Shown here: piece by piece, positions 1 to 8,045 of the stretch
How positions within the stretch are numbered: position 1 is the stretch's first letter
How the letters are laid out: each line of letters opens with the position of its first letter
NCBI RefSeq assembly: GCF_001542775.1
Contig: NZ_CP014145.1
Coordinates: 620,001 to 684,000 of the forward strand
DNA length: 64,000 nt
Direction: 5' to 3'
DNA from: Microterricola viridarii
GTDB lineage: Bacteria; Actinomycetota; Actinomycetes; Actinomycetales; Microbacteriaceae
Position numbers and translations under genes: made by a program
Notes under the pieces: model-generated
The model's database searches: none
What the model saw: the letters and a program-made list of their open reading frames with translations, nothing else
Told to the model about the DNA's origin: nothing

Positions 1-356
1 ACGACGAGGCCGGCAACATCAGCGCCGGCGAGAAGCAGCTGATCACGATCGCGCGCGCCTTCCTCGCGCAGCCGAGCGTGCTCATTCTGGACGAGGCGAC
101 GAGCTCCGTCGACACCCGCACAGAGCTGCTCGTGCAGAAGGCGATGAGCGCCCTCCGCAGCGACCGCACCAGCTTCGTCATCGCCCACCGGCTCTCCACG
201 ATCCGGGACGCCGACCTCATCGTGGTGATGGAGGACGGCCAGATCGTCGAGCAGGGCAACCACGCCGAGCTGCTGCGCCTCGGCGGGGCCTACCACCGGC
301 TGTACAACGCGCAGTTCGAGGCCCCGGCGCTGGAGGGCGAGGAGAGCCCGGCGTAG
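1..356 (+). CDS. ABC transporter ATP-binding protein, C-terminal part (5' end outside window)
   Basis: The reading frame is open from base 3 and gives the last 117 residues. Visible are the ABC signature, here in the variant form ISAGEKQ instead of LSGGQ, then Walker B with its catalytic glutamate ([12 protein letters not shown]), and the H-loop (VIAHRLST). The closing part ([18 protein letters not shown]) is typical of exporter-type ABC ATPases with fused membrane domains (MsbA/LmrA-like). The membrane part would lie to the left of the window and cannot be seen, so the substrate is unknown. The gene ends at TAG 354-356 and is followed by a long hairpin. Confidence 0.85.
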   Translation, partial: DEAGNISAGEKQLITIARAFLAQPSVLILDEATSSVDTRTELLVQKAMSALRSDRTSFVIAHRLSTIRDADLIVVMEDGQIVEQGNHAELLRLGGAYHRLYNAQFEAPALEGEESPA

Positions 357-372
357 CCGGTTCCCGGCGAGT

Positions 373-408
373 TGTGCACAGGGCGGCGTCTAGCCGCCCT
401 TGTGCACA
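373..408. terminator. Long inverted repeat after the ABC gene, probable terminator
   Basis: The arms 373-387 and 393-408 pair over 15 bp with one bulged base (T400) and a 5-base loop (GTCTA). The outer part of each arm is the self-complementary word TGTGCACA. There is no U-tract, as is common in high-GC actinobacterial terminators. It lies 16 bases after the ABC stop codon. Confidence 0.6.
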
Positions 409-447
409 GCCGGGCGTTTGGGGCTTCCGGCGTCAGCTGAGGCGGCC

Positions 448-453
448 GAGGAT
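448..453 (+). promoter_or_regulatory. Possible -10 box (GAGGAT) of a leaderless transcript
   Basis: GAGGAT stands 6 bases before ATG 460, the same arrangement as GAGAAT before 30253. No Shine-Dalgarno sequence precedes the ATG. This is a weak match taken alone. Confidence 0.3.
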
Positions 454-459
454 CGCTGC

Positions 460-1713
460 ATGACAACGATCATCACGGCTCACGAGCCGCACGAATTCCT
501 GGCCATCGTGCCCGAGTTGGCCGGCTTCCGCCCGGTGCAGAGCATGGTGCTCGTCGCCTTTCGGGGCTCCCGCAGCTGCGGGGCGCTCCGCGTCGACCTG
601 CCGCCAGACGGGCCACCAGACGGGCCGCCGTCCGAGGGGCTGGCCCCCGATGGGCCGGTGGGAGCAGACGCCCAGAACGCGGTGGCGTCCTCGTTGGTCG
701 GCATGCTCTGCAAGATCCCCGAGGTGGATGCCGTGGTGCCGGTGGCCTACACGGCCGCCCGGTTCGGGGCCGGAAGCATCCCGCCGCACGGCGAGTTCGT
801 GAACGCGCTGATCTTCCACGCCGAGCAGTCCGGGTTCCTCGTACGGGACGCGCTCTGCGTCGCCGCTGACGGCTGGGCGTCGTACTTCGACACGGCTGTG
901 CCGCGCGGCGGTCGGGCGCTCGCCCTGATCGCGGCGGCCCGCCAGCCAGCCACCCTCGACGACCAGCGCGGCCCCCGCTCTGACCAGCACGGCGGCCTCG
1001 TCGGCCAGCACGGACCCGGCCCGGAGCGCGCCCCGGCGAATCGGGCCACCAAGCAACAGATCGGCAAGCTGATCGCCCGCTTTCGGGCGATGGCCGTCGA
1101 CCCTGTGGCGCTCGGCGAGCCCTCGGCAGAGTTGGAAGCGCTGTTGGACCTGCCGGGCATTGCCGAGACGAGCCTGGACGCACCGGCGGGGGAGCTGAGC
1201 ATGTTGCACGCGGCCGCCCTCTTGTTCACGATGCAGTCCGCGCCGAGCCGGGATGTGCTGCTGTTGCAGTGGGCGTTCGGCGCCGCAGCCGGAGTGGTGG
1301 CCGAGCTGGAGAACGAGCGGTTCGTCGCCGGCGAGCCGGGCGCGGGCGCACAGAGCGCCCGGCTGCTCTGGGGCGAGGGGCCGCGGCCAGACCCGAAGAG
1401 GATCGAGGCGGCCATCGCGCTGCTGCTCGAGCTCGTGGCGCGGGCCCCGCGCAACTGCAAACCGCCGGCCTTGACGATGCTCGCCTGGCTGAACTGGGCG
1501 CTCGGGCGCAGCAGCCGGGGCGGCGTGTTCCTCGAGATGGCGCTGGCCATCAACCCGGACTACGGCCTCGCCGGGCTACTGGATTCCATGTTGCGGGCAG
1601 GGCACCTGCCGGAGTGGGCGTTCGCGGTTCCGCTGGAACAGCCCACCCCGCGGCAGGTCAGGCGGTCGGACGGTCGAAACGCGCGCCGCGCGGATCGGAG
1701 GGCAGCACGGTGA
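460..1713 (+). CDS. DUF4192 domain-containing protein
   Basis: A 417-residue cytoplasmic protein beginning MTTIITAHEPHEFLAIVPEL, the characteristic opening of the DUF4192 family (found in many Actinobacteria, function unknown). The family hallmark is an early Pro-x-hydrophobic-GFRP segment followed by an S-hydrophobic-V strand, seen here as LAGFRPVQSMVLVAF. A low-complexity insert rich in Gly, Gln and Pro lies around residues 160-190. I chose ATG 460 over the upstream ATG 400 because the family alignment starts here and codons 400-459 lie next to the hairpin. The 3' end overlaps the convergent DUF805 gene by 56 bases, so the last 18 codons share DNA with its C-terminus. Confidence 0.75.
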   Translation: MTTIITAHEPHEFLAIVPELAGFRPVQSMVLVAFRGSRSCGALRVDLPPDGPPDGPPSEGLAPDGPVGADAQNAVASSLVGMLCKIPEVDAVVPVAYTAARFGAGSIPPHGEFVNALIFHAEQSGFLVRDALCVAADGWASYFDTAVPRGGRALALIAAARQPATLDDQRGPRSDQHGGLVGQHGPGPERAPANRATKQQIGKLIARFRAMAVDPVALGEPSAELEALLDLPGIAETSLDAPAGELSMLHAAALLFTMQSAPSRDVLLLQWAFGAAAGVVAELENERFVAGEPGAGAQSARLLWGEGPRPDPKRIEAAIALLLELVARAPRNCKPPALTMLAWLNWALGRSSRGGVFLEMALAINPDYGLAGLLDSMLRAGHLPEWAFAVPLEQPTPRQVRRSDGRNARRADRRAAR

Positions 1714-2113
1714 AGATGAAGATGATCAGCGATCCGACAGACGGGATCAGGTTGAGGAACCACATCCAGCCACTGAAGTTGATGTCGTGCAGGCGACGCA
1801 CGGTGAGGGCCAGCCCGGGGATCAGCGTGGCGAGCGACCAGAGGCCCACCACGATGATGCCGGCCACCGCGACGCCGCTCAGCTGGTAGCTGCCCGTGTT
1901 CGAGTCCAGCGTGGAGCCGGTCAGGCCGAATACGGCGGTGAGAATGATCAGCAACCCCGTCACGATGAAGTTTGCCAGGGCCCAGAACCAGTACTCGCTC
2001 CGGCTGGCCCGGCCAGAGAAGGTGCCGTACTTCTTCCAGAATCGCGAGAAGGCCTCAGAGAACGATGCACCGTAGAGGGGTGCCCAGAGTGGGGTGGTCG
2101 CAGTGGTTGACAT
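1658..2113 (-). CDS. DUF805 family membrane protein
   Basis: 151 residues. It has the DUF805 pattern: an N-terminal amphipathic stretch (FSRFWKKYGTFSGRASRSEYW), then about four hydrophobic segments and the conserved VRRLHDINFSGW motif between segments 3 and 4. DUF805 proteins are small inner-membrane proteins (YhaH-like in E. coli) of unknown function. It stands alone on the minus strand and converges on the DUF4192 gene with a 56-base overlap. A TACGCT box ends 8 bases before the start, which suggests a leaderless or very short-leader mRNA. Confidence 0.85.
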   Translation of the reverse strand: MSTTATTPLWAPLYGASFSEAFSRFWKKYGTFSGRASRSEYWFWALANFIVTGLLIILTAVFGLTGSTLDSNTGSYQLSGVAVAGIIVVGLWSLATLIPGLALTVRRLHDINFSGWMWFLNLIPSVGSLIIFIFTVLPSDPRGARFDRPTA

Positions 2114-2121
2114 AGTGGCTC

Positions 2122-2127
2122 AGCGTA
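2122..2127 (-). promoter_or_regulatory. -10 box TACGCT of the DUF805 gene
   Basis: Read on the minus strand, TACGCT ends 8 bases before ATG 2113. It fits the TANNNT actinobacterial -10 consensus. Confidence 0.45.
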
Positions 2128-2171
2128 CGGATCGTTCCGTTTCCTGTCGGGTCGACGCGCCCGCAGCCCGC

Positions 2172-3614
2172 TCAATGCCCGGTGAGTGGCCCCATCAGCT
2201 TGGCTGCCAGCGACGGTCGTCTGGTCAGGGACTCCTCCGCGTCGGAGAGCCCCGTGGCGAGCAGCCCCAGGTTCGAGCCGACGAAGCGCAGCGGCTCCGG
2301 TTCCCACTGCGGGGAGCGGTGGTTGACCCAGGGCAGCTCGGTGAGCGGTCCCTGCTCGTCCCGGATCAGTGCGCTCAGCGTGCGGCCGGCCAGGTTCGTG
2401 GTGCTGAGGCCGTCGCCGACGTAGCCGCCGGCGAGGGCGACCCCGGTCTTCGGGTTGTAGCTGGCCGTGGCCCGCCAATCGCGGCTGACCCCGAGCGGGC
2501 CGCCCCACTGGTGGGTGATGGCGGCATCCGTCGCGGCGGGGAAGAGGTCGACGAGGGTGCGCTGCAGATGGCCGAAGACGCGCGGGTCGCGGTCGTACTC
2601 CTCGCGGATGGCGCTGCCCCAGTGGTACCGGGCGCCGCGCCCGCCGAAGGCGAGCCGGTTGTCGGCCGTGCGCTGGCCGTAGATCACGAGGTGCCGGTAG
2701 TCGGTGAACGTCTCGCCGTGCTGGATGCCGATCTCGCGCCAGACGTCGTCGCTGAGGGGTTCCGTTGCGATCATCAGCGAGTACAGCGGCAGCACGTGCC
2801 GGCCGACCCGGGGCAGTGCCGCCCCGTACCCCTCGACGGCGATCACGATGGTGGTCGCCGAGACGGCGCCGTCGACGCTTCCACCGTCGGGCAGCGCGGA
2901 GCGGAACCGCACCCGCTTGGAGAACCAGTTGGTGACCTCCGTGCGCTCGAAGATCGTGACGCCGAGCGACTCGACCAGCCGGGCCAGGCCGCGCACGAGC
3001 TTCGCCGGCTGCAGCCGGGCGCAGGCCGGGTCGAAGGCGGCGCCGAGCGGGCGCTCGCGCCCGGTGCCGCGCGCGCCGAACCGCCCTTCGACGTGCTCGG
3101 CGCTCCACAGTTCCAGCTCGTCGACGCCGTACTCGGCGGCGGCGGCCACGTCGGCCTGGGCTGCGGCGAGTTGCGGGGCGTTGCGGGCGAAGGCGACGGT
3201 GCCGCCCTGCACGAAGTCGCAGTCGATGCCCTCGGCCTCGGTGACCCTGGCCACCTCACCGACGGTGTCGTTCATGGCCCGCCGCATCGCGAGTGCCGCG
3301 TCGCGCCCGTGGCTGCGCTCCAACGCCGCGGTGGAGGTCGGGAACAGCGCGGAGCACCAGCCGCCATTCCGGCCCGACGCGCCGTACCCCGCGATGTGTT
3401 TCTCGAGCACCGCGATGCGCAGGCTCGGATCAGCCTTGGCCAGGTAATACGCCGTCCACAATCCGGTCAGGCCCCCGCCGACGATGCACACATCGAAGGT
3501 GGCGTTGCGGGTGAGCGGCGCGCGCGGCCGCAGATCATCCGTGCCCGCGGCACGCAGTGCGTCGAGCCAGAAGCTGGGCGGAGCCTCAGCCTCCCGGCTC
3601 AGAGACGCGACCAC
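2172..3614 (-). CDS. FAD-dependent oxidoreductase, PuuB-like (DAO superfamily)
   Basis: 480 residues. An N-terminal Rossmann FAD site (VCIVGGGLTGLWTAYYLAK, about residues 42-60) is followed by EKHIAGYGASGRNGGW, the pattern seen in gamma-glutamylputrescine oxidase (PuuB) and related amine/D-amino-acid oxidases. The C-terminal WGGPLG and GDGLS segments fit the second FAD-contact region of the fold. Its start overlaps the end of the upstream aminotransferase gene by 16 bases, so the two are translationally coupled in one operon with the AsnC regulator. With the aminotransferase and the divergent dehydrogenase this suggests oxidation of putrescine, gamma-glutamylputrescine or a similar amine. The exact substrate is an inference. 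Confidence 0.8.
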   Translation of the reverse strand: MVASLSREAEAPPSFWLDALRAAGTDDLRPRAPLTRNATFDVCIVGGGLTGLWTAYYLAKADPSLRIAVLEKHIAGYGASGRNGGWCSALFPTSTAALERSHGRDAALAMRRAMNDTVGEVARVTEAEGIDCDFVQGGTVAFARNAPQLAAAQADVAAAAEYGVDELELWSAEHVEGRFGARGTGRERPLGAAFDPACARLQPAKLVRGLARLVESLGVTIFERTEVTNWFSKRVRFRSALPDGGSVDGAVSATTIVIAVEGYGAALPRVGRHVLPLYSLMIATEPLSDDVWREIGIQHGETFTDYRHLVIYGQRTADNRLAFGGRGARYHWGSAIREEYDRDPRVFGHLQRTLVDLFPAATDAAITHQWGGPLGVSRDWRATASYNPKTGVALAGGYVGDGLSTTNLAGRTLSALIRDEQGPLTELPWVNHRSPQWEPEPLRFVGSNLGLLATGLSDAEESLTRRPSLAAKLMGPLTGH

Positions 3615-4996
3615 GCCTCACTCAGCACACCGCGCAGGATGTCGGTGATCTCAGTGAACTCGGCCGGCCCGATGGTCAGCGGCGGCGCCAACTGCACGAC
3701 AGGGTCGCCCCGGTCGTCGGCCCGGCAGTACAGCCCGGCGTCGTAGAGCCCCTTGGACAGGAACCCGCGCAGCAGCCGCTCCGACTCCTCGTCGTTGAAC
3801 GTCTCCTTCGTCGACTTGTCTTTGACCAGCTCGATGCCGAAGAAGTAGCCGTCGCCGCGCACGTCGCCCACGATCGGCAGGTCGAGCAGGGTCTCCAGCG
3901 AGGCCCGGAACAGCGGCGAGTTCTCGCGAACACGCTCGTTGAGTCCCTCCTCCTCGAAGATGTCCAGGTTCTCCAACGCCACGGCGGCAGACACCGGGTG
4001 CCCGCCGAAGGTGTAGCCGTGGTAGAAGGTGGTGTCGCCCTTGGAGAACGGCTCGTAGATGCGGTCGCTGACGATGGTGGCACCGATCGGCGAGTAGCCA
4101 CTGGTCATGCCCTTTGCACAGGTGATCATGTCCGGCACGTAGCCGTACTGGTCGCAGGCGAACATGTGGCCGATCCGGCCGAAGGCGCAGATGACCTCGT
4201 CGCTGACCAGCAGCACGTCGTACTTGTCGCAGATCTCACGCACACGCTGGAAGTATCCGGGAGGCGGCGGGAAGCATCCGCCCGAGTTCTGCACCGGCTC
4301 CAGGAACACGGCGGCGACGGTCTCCGGGCCCTCGAACTGGATCATCTCCTCGATGCGGTTCGCCGCCCAGACGCCGAACTGCTCGAGGTCGTCGCTGGGC
4401 GCGCCGACCTCCGCCGCGCGGTAGAAGTTCGTGTTCGGCACCCGGAAGCCGCCGGGCGTGATCGGCTCGAACATCTCCTTCATCGAGGGGATGCCGGTGA
4501 TCGCGAGTGCTCCCTGCGGCGTGCCGTGGTAGGCGACGGCCCGTGAGATCACCTTGTGCTTGGTGGGGCGGCCCTGCAGCTTCCAATACTGCTTGGCGAG
4601 TTTGAAGGCCGTCTCGACGGCCTCGCCGCCGCCGGTGGAGAAGAACACCTTGTTCAGGTCGCCGGGGGCGTAGTCGGCGAGCCTGTCGGCAAGCTCGATC
4701 GCGGAGGGGTGCGCGTATGACCAGAGCGGGAAGAACGCGAGCTCCTCGGCCTGCTTCGCCGCGGCCTGGGCCAGACGCTTGCGGCCGTGCCCGGCGTTCA
4801 CGACGAACAGCCCGGAGAGGCCGTCGAAGTACTTCTTGCCCTTCGAGTCGAAGATGTGGTGGCCCTCACCCCGGGTGATGATCGGCACCCCGCCGTTGTC
4901 CATGCCGGACTGCCGGGTGAAGTGCATCCAGAGGTGGTCCTTGGCCTTCTGCTGCAGTTGCTCTTCGGTGAGCTGCGGACGAGTTGAGATTCCCAT
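3599..4996 (-). CDS. Class III PLP aminotransferase (putrescine / omega-amino acid:pyruvate type)
   Basis: 465 residues, the usual length for class III omega-aminotransferases. Seen in order: the N-terminal W-M-H-F-T block, the phosphate-binding FSTGGGEAVETAFKLA segment, YHGTPQGALAITG, the VSDEVICAFGR stretch whose Asp contacts the pyridine nitrogen, and CAKGMTSGYSPIG with the PLP lysine at about residue 295. The sequence resembles actinobacterial proteins annotated as aspartate aminotransferase family or diamine:pyruvate transaminase. It starts 3 bases after the regulator's stop and overlaps the oxidase downstream. The likely role is removal of an amino group from putrescine or a similar diamine to give an aldehyde for the neighbouring dehydrogenase. 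Confidence 0.85.
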   Translation of the reverse strand: MGISTRPQLTEEQLQQKAKDHLWMHFTRQSGMDNGGVPIITRGEGHHIFDSKGKKYFDGLSGLFVVNAGHGRKRLAQAAAKQAEELAFFPLWSYAHPSAIELADRLADYAPGDLNKVFFSTGGGEAVETAFKLAKQYWKLQGRPTKHKVISRAVAYHGTPQGALAITGIPSMKEMFEPITPGGFRVPNTNFYRAAEVGAPSDDLEQFGVWAANRIEEMIQFEGPETVAAVFLEPVQNSGGCFPPPPGYFQRVREICDKYDVLLVSDEVICAFGRIGHMFACDQYGYVPDMITCAKGMTSGYSPIGATIVSDRIYEPFSKGDTTFYHGYTFGGHPVSAAVALENLDIFEEEGLNERVRENSPLFRASLETLLDLPIVGDVRGDGYFFGIELVKDKSTKETFNDEESERLLRGFLSKGLYDAGLYCRADDRGDPVVQLAPPLTIGPAEFTEITDILRGVLSEAWSRL

Positions 4997-4999
4997 GAT

Positions 5000-5482
5000 T
5001 TACCGTGTTCCCCAGTTGTACAACTGCTTGTGAAGTCGGAGGTAGACGAACGTTTCTGTGCTGAGGACGCCATCCAGATTGCGGATCTGCGTGTTCAGCA
5101 GGGTGAGCAGCTCCTCGTCGTCCTCGCAGACGACCTCGACCAGGAGGTCGAAGCTGCCCGCGGTGAGCACGACGTAGTCAACGGAGCTGAGAGCGGATAT
5201 CGCATCGGCGAGCACGCGGGTGTCGCCGCTGGCCCGGATGCCGATCATCGCTTGGCGGAAGAAGCCGAGTTGCATCGGGTCGGTGACGGCGACGACCTGC
5301 ATGACGCCGGCATCCGTGAGCTTCTGCACCCGCTGGCGCACCGCGGCCTCGCTGAGCCCGACGGCCTTGCCGATCTCGGCGTAGCTGCGCCGACCATCCA
5401 CCTGCAGCTGTTCGATGATCGCCTTCGAGACGTCATCCAGTTGCACCGGCTTGACCGGAGACATGCGACCATGCGTGCTCAT
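5000..5482 (-). CDS. Lrp/AsnC family transcriptional regulator
   Basis: 160 residues. An N-terminal winged helix-turn-helix (DDVSKAIIEQLQVDGRRSYAEIGKAVGLS... recognition part AAVRQRVQKL, about residues 16-60) is followed by a RAM/AsnC ligand-binding domain (FDLLVEVVCEDDEELLTLL). It leads a three-gene minus-strand operon with the aminotransferase and amine oxidase, and faces the aldehyde dehydrogenase across 118-124 bases, so it probably controls both units in response to an amine or amino acid. Start ATG 5482 is supported by a CAGAAT box 6 bases upstream. MSPVK at 5464 is an alternative start. Confidence 0.9.
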   Translation of the reverse strand: MSTHGRMSPVKPVQLDDVSKAIIEQLQVDGRRSYAEIGKAVGLSEAAVRQRVQKLTDAGVMQVVAVTDPMQLGFFRQAMIGIRASGDTRVLADAISALSSVDYVVLTAGSFDLLVEVVCEDDEELLTLLNTQIRNLDGVLSTETFVYLRLHKQLYNWGTR

Positions 5483-5488
5483 GGCTTG

Positions 5489-5494
5489 ATTCTG
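5489..5494 (-). promoter_or_regulatory. -10 box CAGAAT of the AsnC operon
   Basis: On the minus strand CAGAAT ends 6 bases before ATG 5482, the leaderless geometry repeated across the window. Confidence 0.4.
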
Positions 5495-5550
5495 TCAGTG
5501 CGAAGCTGCCTTGACAAGGGAATCCGTGGTTCAAAGGTGCATCGGCGACG

Positions 5551-5566
5551 GAATCCATTGAAATTC
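5551..5566. promoter_or_regulatory. Possible AsnC/Lrp operator between divergent genes
   Basis: GAATCCATTGAAATTC has GAAT/ATTC arms around an AT-rich centre. It is AT-rich compared with its surroundings and lies about 28 bases upstream of the dehydrogenase -10 box. Lrp-family sites are imperfect palindromes of about 15 bp. Assignment is by position only. Confidence 0.3.
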
Positions 5567-5593
5567 CTACTCGATACCGCGGCGCGAGCAGCC

Positions 5594-5599
5594 TAGGCT
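5594..5599 (+). promoter_or_regulatory. -10 box TAGGCT of the aldehyde dehydrogenase
   Basis: TAGGCT ends 7 bases before ATG 5607, and no Shine-Dalgarno sequence is visible. This is the same -10 word as before dxr and the PDZ/Lon gene. Confidence 0.55.
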
Positions 5600-5606
5600 G
5601 TTGGCC

Positions 5607-7040
5607 ATGGCCCACCATGTCCTGCGCAACTTCGTGAATGGCGACTATTCCGAGTCGCGTTCCGACACCCGCCTGGAGCTGGTCGACCCCGCAACCGAAC
5701 AGGTTTACGGCACGAGCCCCATCTCCACGGCGGATGACGTCGCCGCGGCATACGACGCGGCATCCGCCGCGTTTGAGGTGTGGGGAGAGACCACCCCCGG
5801 TGAACGCCAGCTGGCGCTGTTCCGCATTGCGGACGCGATGGAGGCACGCGCGGACGAGTTCGCCGACGCCGAGTCGCAGGACACCGGCAAGCCCCGCGGC
5901 ACCCTTGTCGAGGACGAGATCCTGCTCTCCGTCGACCAGATCCGCTTCTTTGCCGGTGCCGCCCGCAATCTGGAGGGCCGTTCGGCCGGCGAGTACATGA
6001 AGGACCACACCTCTTTCATCCGCCGCGAGCCGGTCGGCGTGATCGGCCAGGTGACGCCGTGGAACTACCCCCTGAACATGGCCGTGTGGAAGTTTGCCCC
6101 GGCGCTCGCCGCCGGCAACACAACCGTGCTGAAGCCCTCTGACACCACGCCGCTCTCGACGCTGCTGCTGGCTGAGGTCGCGGCGGAGTTCCTGCCCCCG
6201 GGCGTGCTCAACGTCGTCACAGGGGACCGCTCGACCGGTGCCGCCATGATCGAGAACCGGACGCCGCAGATGGTGTCCATCACCGGTTCGGTGCGCGCGG
6301 GCATGGAGGTGGCCAAGGCCGCGGCCAGCGACCTCAAGCGGGTGCACCTGGAGCTGGGCGGCAAGGCGCCCGTCGTGGTCTTCGACGACGCCGACATCGA
6401 GGCCGCCGTGCGGGGCATCACCGCCGCCGGCTACTTCAACGCCGGGCAAGACTGCACGGCGGCCACCCGGGTGCTGGTGCAGGCCGGCATCCACGACGAG
6501 TTCGTGCAGGCTCTGCGCGACTACGCCCGCGCGAACGCCATTACCGGCGCGCCGCGTGAGCCGGGAATCCTGTTCGGCCCGGTCAACAACGCCGGGCAGC
6601 TGGCCCAGGTCAGCGGTTTCATCGACCGCCTGCCCGACCACGCCACCATCGAACTGGGCGGCGCGCGTCAGGGCGACACGGGATACTTCTGGCCGGCCAC
6701 CATCATCTCCGGCCTCAAGCAGAACGACGACGCCGTGCAGAACGAGATCTTCGGACCGGTCATCACGGTGCAGAAGTTCAGCGACGAGGCTGAGGCGCTA
6801 CGCTGGTCGAACGACGTGGACTACGCCCTCGCCTCCTCGGTGTGGACCAAGGACCACAGCCGGGCCATGCGGATGGCGAAAAACCTCGACTTCGGTTGTG
6901 TCTGGATCAACACGCACCTCCCGATCGTCGCCGAGATGCCGCACGGCGGATTCAAACACTCCGGCTACGGCAAGGATCTCTCGATGTATGGCTTCGAGGA
7001 CTACACGCGGATCAAGCACGTGATGAGCTACATCGGATGA
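5607..7040 (+). CDS. Gamma-aminobutyraldehyde dehydrogenase-like NAD-dependent aldehyde dehydrogenase
   Basis: 477 residues. All ALDH landmarks are present: VTPWNYPLNMAVWKFAPALAAGN, the Rossmann ITGSVRAG turn, the general base in ELGGKAP (Glu about 249), the nucleophile in FNAGQDCTA (Cys about 283) and NEIFGPVITV. The GQDCTA context is typical of betaine/aminobutyraldehyde dehydrogenases (PuuC/PatD group). It would oxidise 4-aminobutanal to GABA after the transaminase or oxidase step encoded divergently. I prefer ATG 5607 over TTG 5601 because it is an ATG and stands 7 bases from a good -10 box. Its stop overlaps the start of the FHA gene (ATGA), so the metabolic gene and the signalling cluster may share a transcript. 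Confidence 0.85.
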   Translation: MAHHVLRNFVNGDYSESRSDTRLELVDPATEQVYGTSPISTADDVAAAYDAASAAFEVWGETTPGERQLALFRIADAMEARADEFADAESQDTGKPRGTLVEDEILLSVDQIRFFAGAARNLEGRSAGEYMKDHTSFIRREPVGVIGQVTPWNYPLNMAVWKFAPALAAGNTTVLKPSDTTPLSTLLLAEVAAEFLPPGVLNVVTGDRSTGAAMIENRTPQMVSITGSVRAGMEVAKAAASDLKRVHLELGGKAPVVVFDDADIEAAVRGITAAGYFNAGQDCTAATRVLVQAGIHDEFVQALRDYARANAITGAPREPGILFGPVNNAGQLAQVSGFIDRLPDHATIELGGARQGDTGYFWPATIISGLKQNDDAVQNEIFGPVITVQKFSDEAEALRWSNDVDYALASSVWTKDHSRAMRMAKNLDFGCVWINTHLPIVAEMPHGGFKHSGYGKDLSMYGFEDYTRIKHVMSYIG

Positions 7041-8008
7041 GTGCACCACGGTGGCGCGCCGTCCCACCCGCGCCCGATGCCCACCCGAGCACGCTCTGGC
7101 ACTACGTGATTGCGCAGAGCTGGGTGGCGGCGGTGCCCGCCGGCACGCCCGAGCCGGTGCTCGAAGCATTGTTGGACCTGCGCGGGGCCGCGGCGAGCAC
7201 GCTGGAACGCGTGCTCGCCGTGATCCCGTTGCAAGGCGAGAGCGCCGTCGAGGACTTCGCCGTCGTCGAGTTGGCGGCCGAGATCGACGGCACCGCCGGT
7301 GACGGCGGGGAGGGCACCGTGAGCGTCATCGTGCGCGGCCGCGCCGTCGTCGACGTCTTCGCCGGCAGCGGTGTCCAGCGGCACTCGAGTCGCGGCATCC
7401 GCCCCTGGCTGCTCGCGGACTTCCGCGAAGTGAGCGCGCTCTCTTTCTCGACGGCGAACGCCCGCCCCATCTCTGCCGCCGAGTTGCCGCCGCCCGGCGC
7501 CACGGCGAGCATCGACGGTGACGGCCAGTGGGCGGAGCAGGGCGGTGCGCAGCAGGGTAGCGCGCTGAGTGGTCGCCGCCTTGACCTGGTGCTGGGCGTG
7601 CCGGATGGCGCGGCGGAAGGCCTCGGCAGCGGCGACGATGCCGGCCCGCTGGTGCACCGGATTCGCATCGCGGGGGAGACCTTTGTTCTCGACGTGGACA
7701 GCTACATCGGGCGGCGCCCGCACGCCGTGCAGCTCGGCAACAACACGGCCAGGCTGATCACGGTCAGCTCGCCCGCCCAGGAGGTCTCCTCCACCCATGT
7801 GCTGGTCAACCAACGCGGCGAGGACGTGATCGTGACCGATCTGGACTCGACCAACGGAACGCTCGTGGAACAGCCGGACGGGTCGCAGCTGCACCTGCAC
7901 GGCGGCACCGCCACCGTCGTGCCGGCCGGCAGTCGGATCCTGCTCGGCGACGGGGTTGTTATCGACGTGCTGCCGATCACGGCCGACGGAACGGCCAGGT
8001 GGCGATAA
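7037..8008 (+). CDS. FHA domain-containing protein
   Basis: 323 residues. The C-terminal 110 residues form a forkhead-associated domain, a phosphothreonine-peptide reader: SYIGRRPHAV, the SSTHVLV strand with its conserved Ser and His, and DLDSTNGTLV followed by ILLGDG. The first 200 residues match no family I recognise. They contain a predicted beta-rich segment (VSVIVRGRAVVDVFAG) and a low-complexity linker. ATG 7037 overlaps the dehydrogenase stop by 4 bases. It is followed by a PP2C phosphatase, a second FHA protein and an FtsK/SpoIIIE ATPase. In other Actinobacteria such sets belong to Ser/Thr-phosphorylation-controlled type VII-like secretion, but no kinase gene is present here. Confidence 0.8.
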   Translation: MSAPRWRAVPPAPDAHPSTLWHYVIAQSWVAAVPAGTPEPVLEALLDLRGAAASTLERVLAVIPLQGESAVEDFAVVELAAEIDGTAGDGGEGTVSVIVRGRAVVDVFAGSGVQRHSSRGIRPWLLADFREVSALSFSTANARPISAAELPPPGATASIDGDGQWAEQGGAQQGSALSGRRLDLVLGVPDGAAEGLGSGDDAGPLVHRIRIAGETFVLDVDSYIGRRPHAVQLGNNTARLITVSSPAQEVSSTHVLVNQRGEDVIVTDLDSTNGTLVEQPDGSQLHLHGGTATVVPAGSRILLGDGVVIDVLPITADGTARWR

Positions 8009-8045
8009 AGTTGAATCCCACCCACCACCAGCGAAGGCGCACTAG

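Noticed and set aside
1960..3108. 382-codon Arg-rich frame on the minus strand over the amine oxidase
   Set aside because: Out-of-frame shadow of the oxidase gene; Arg/Ala/Gly composition without motifs.
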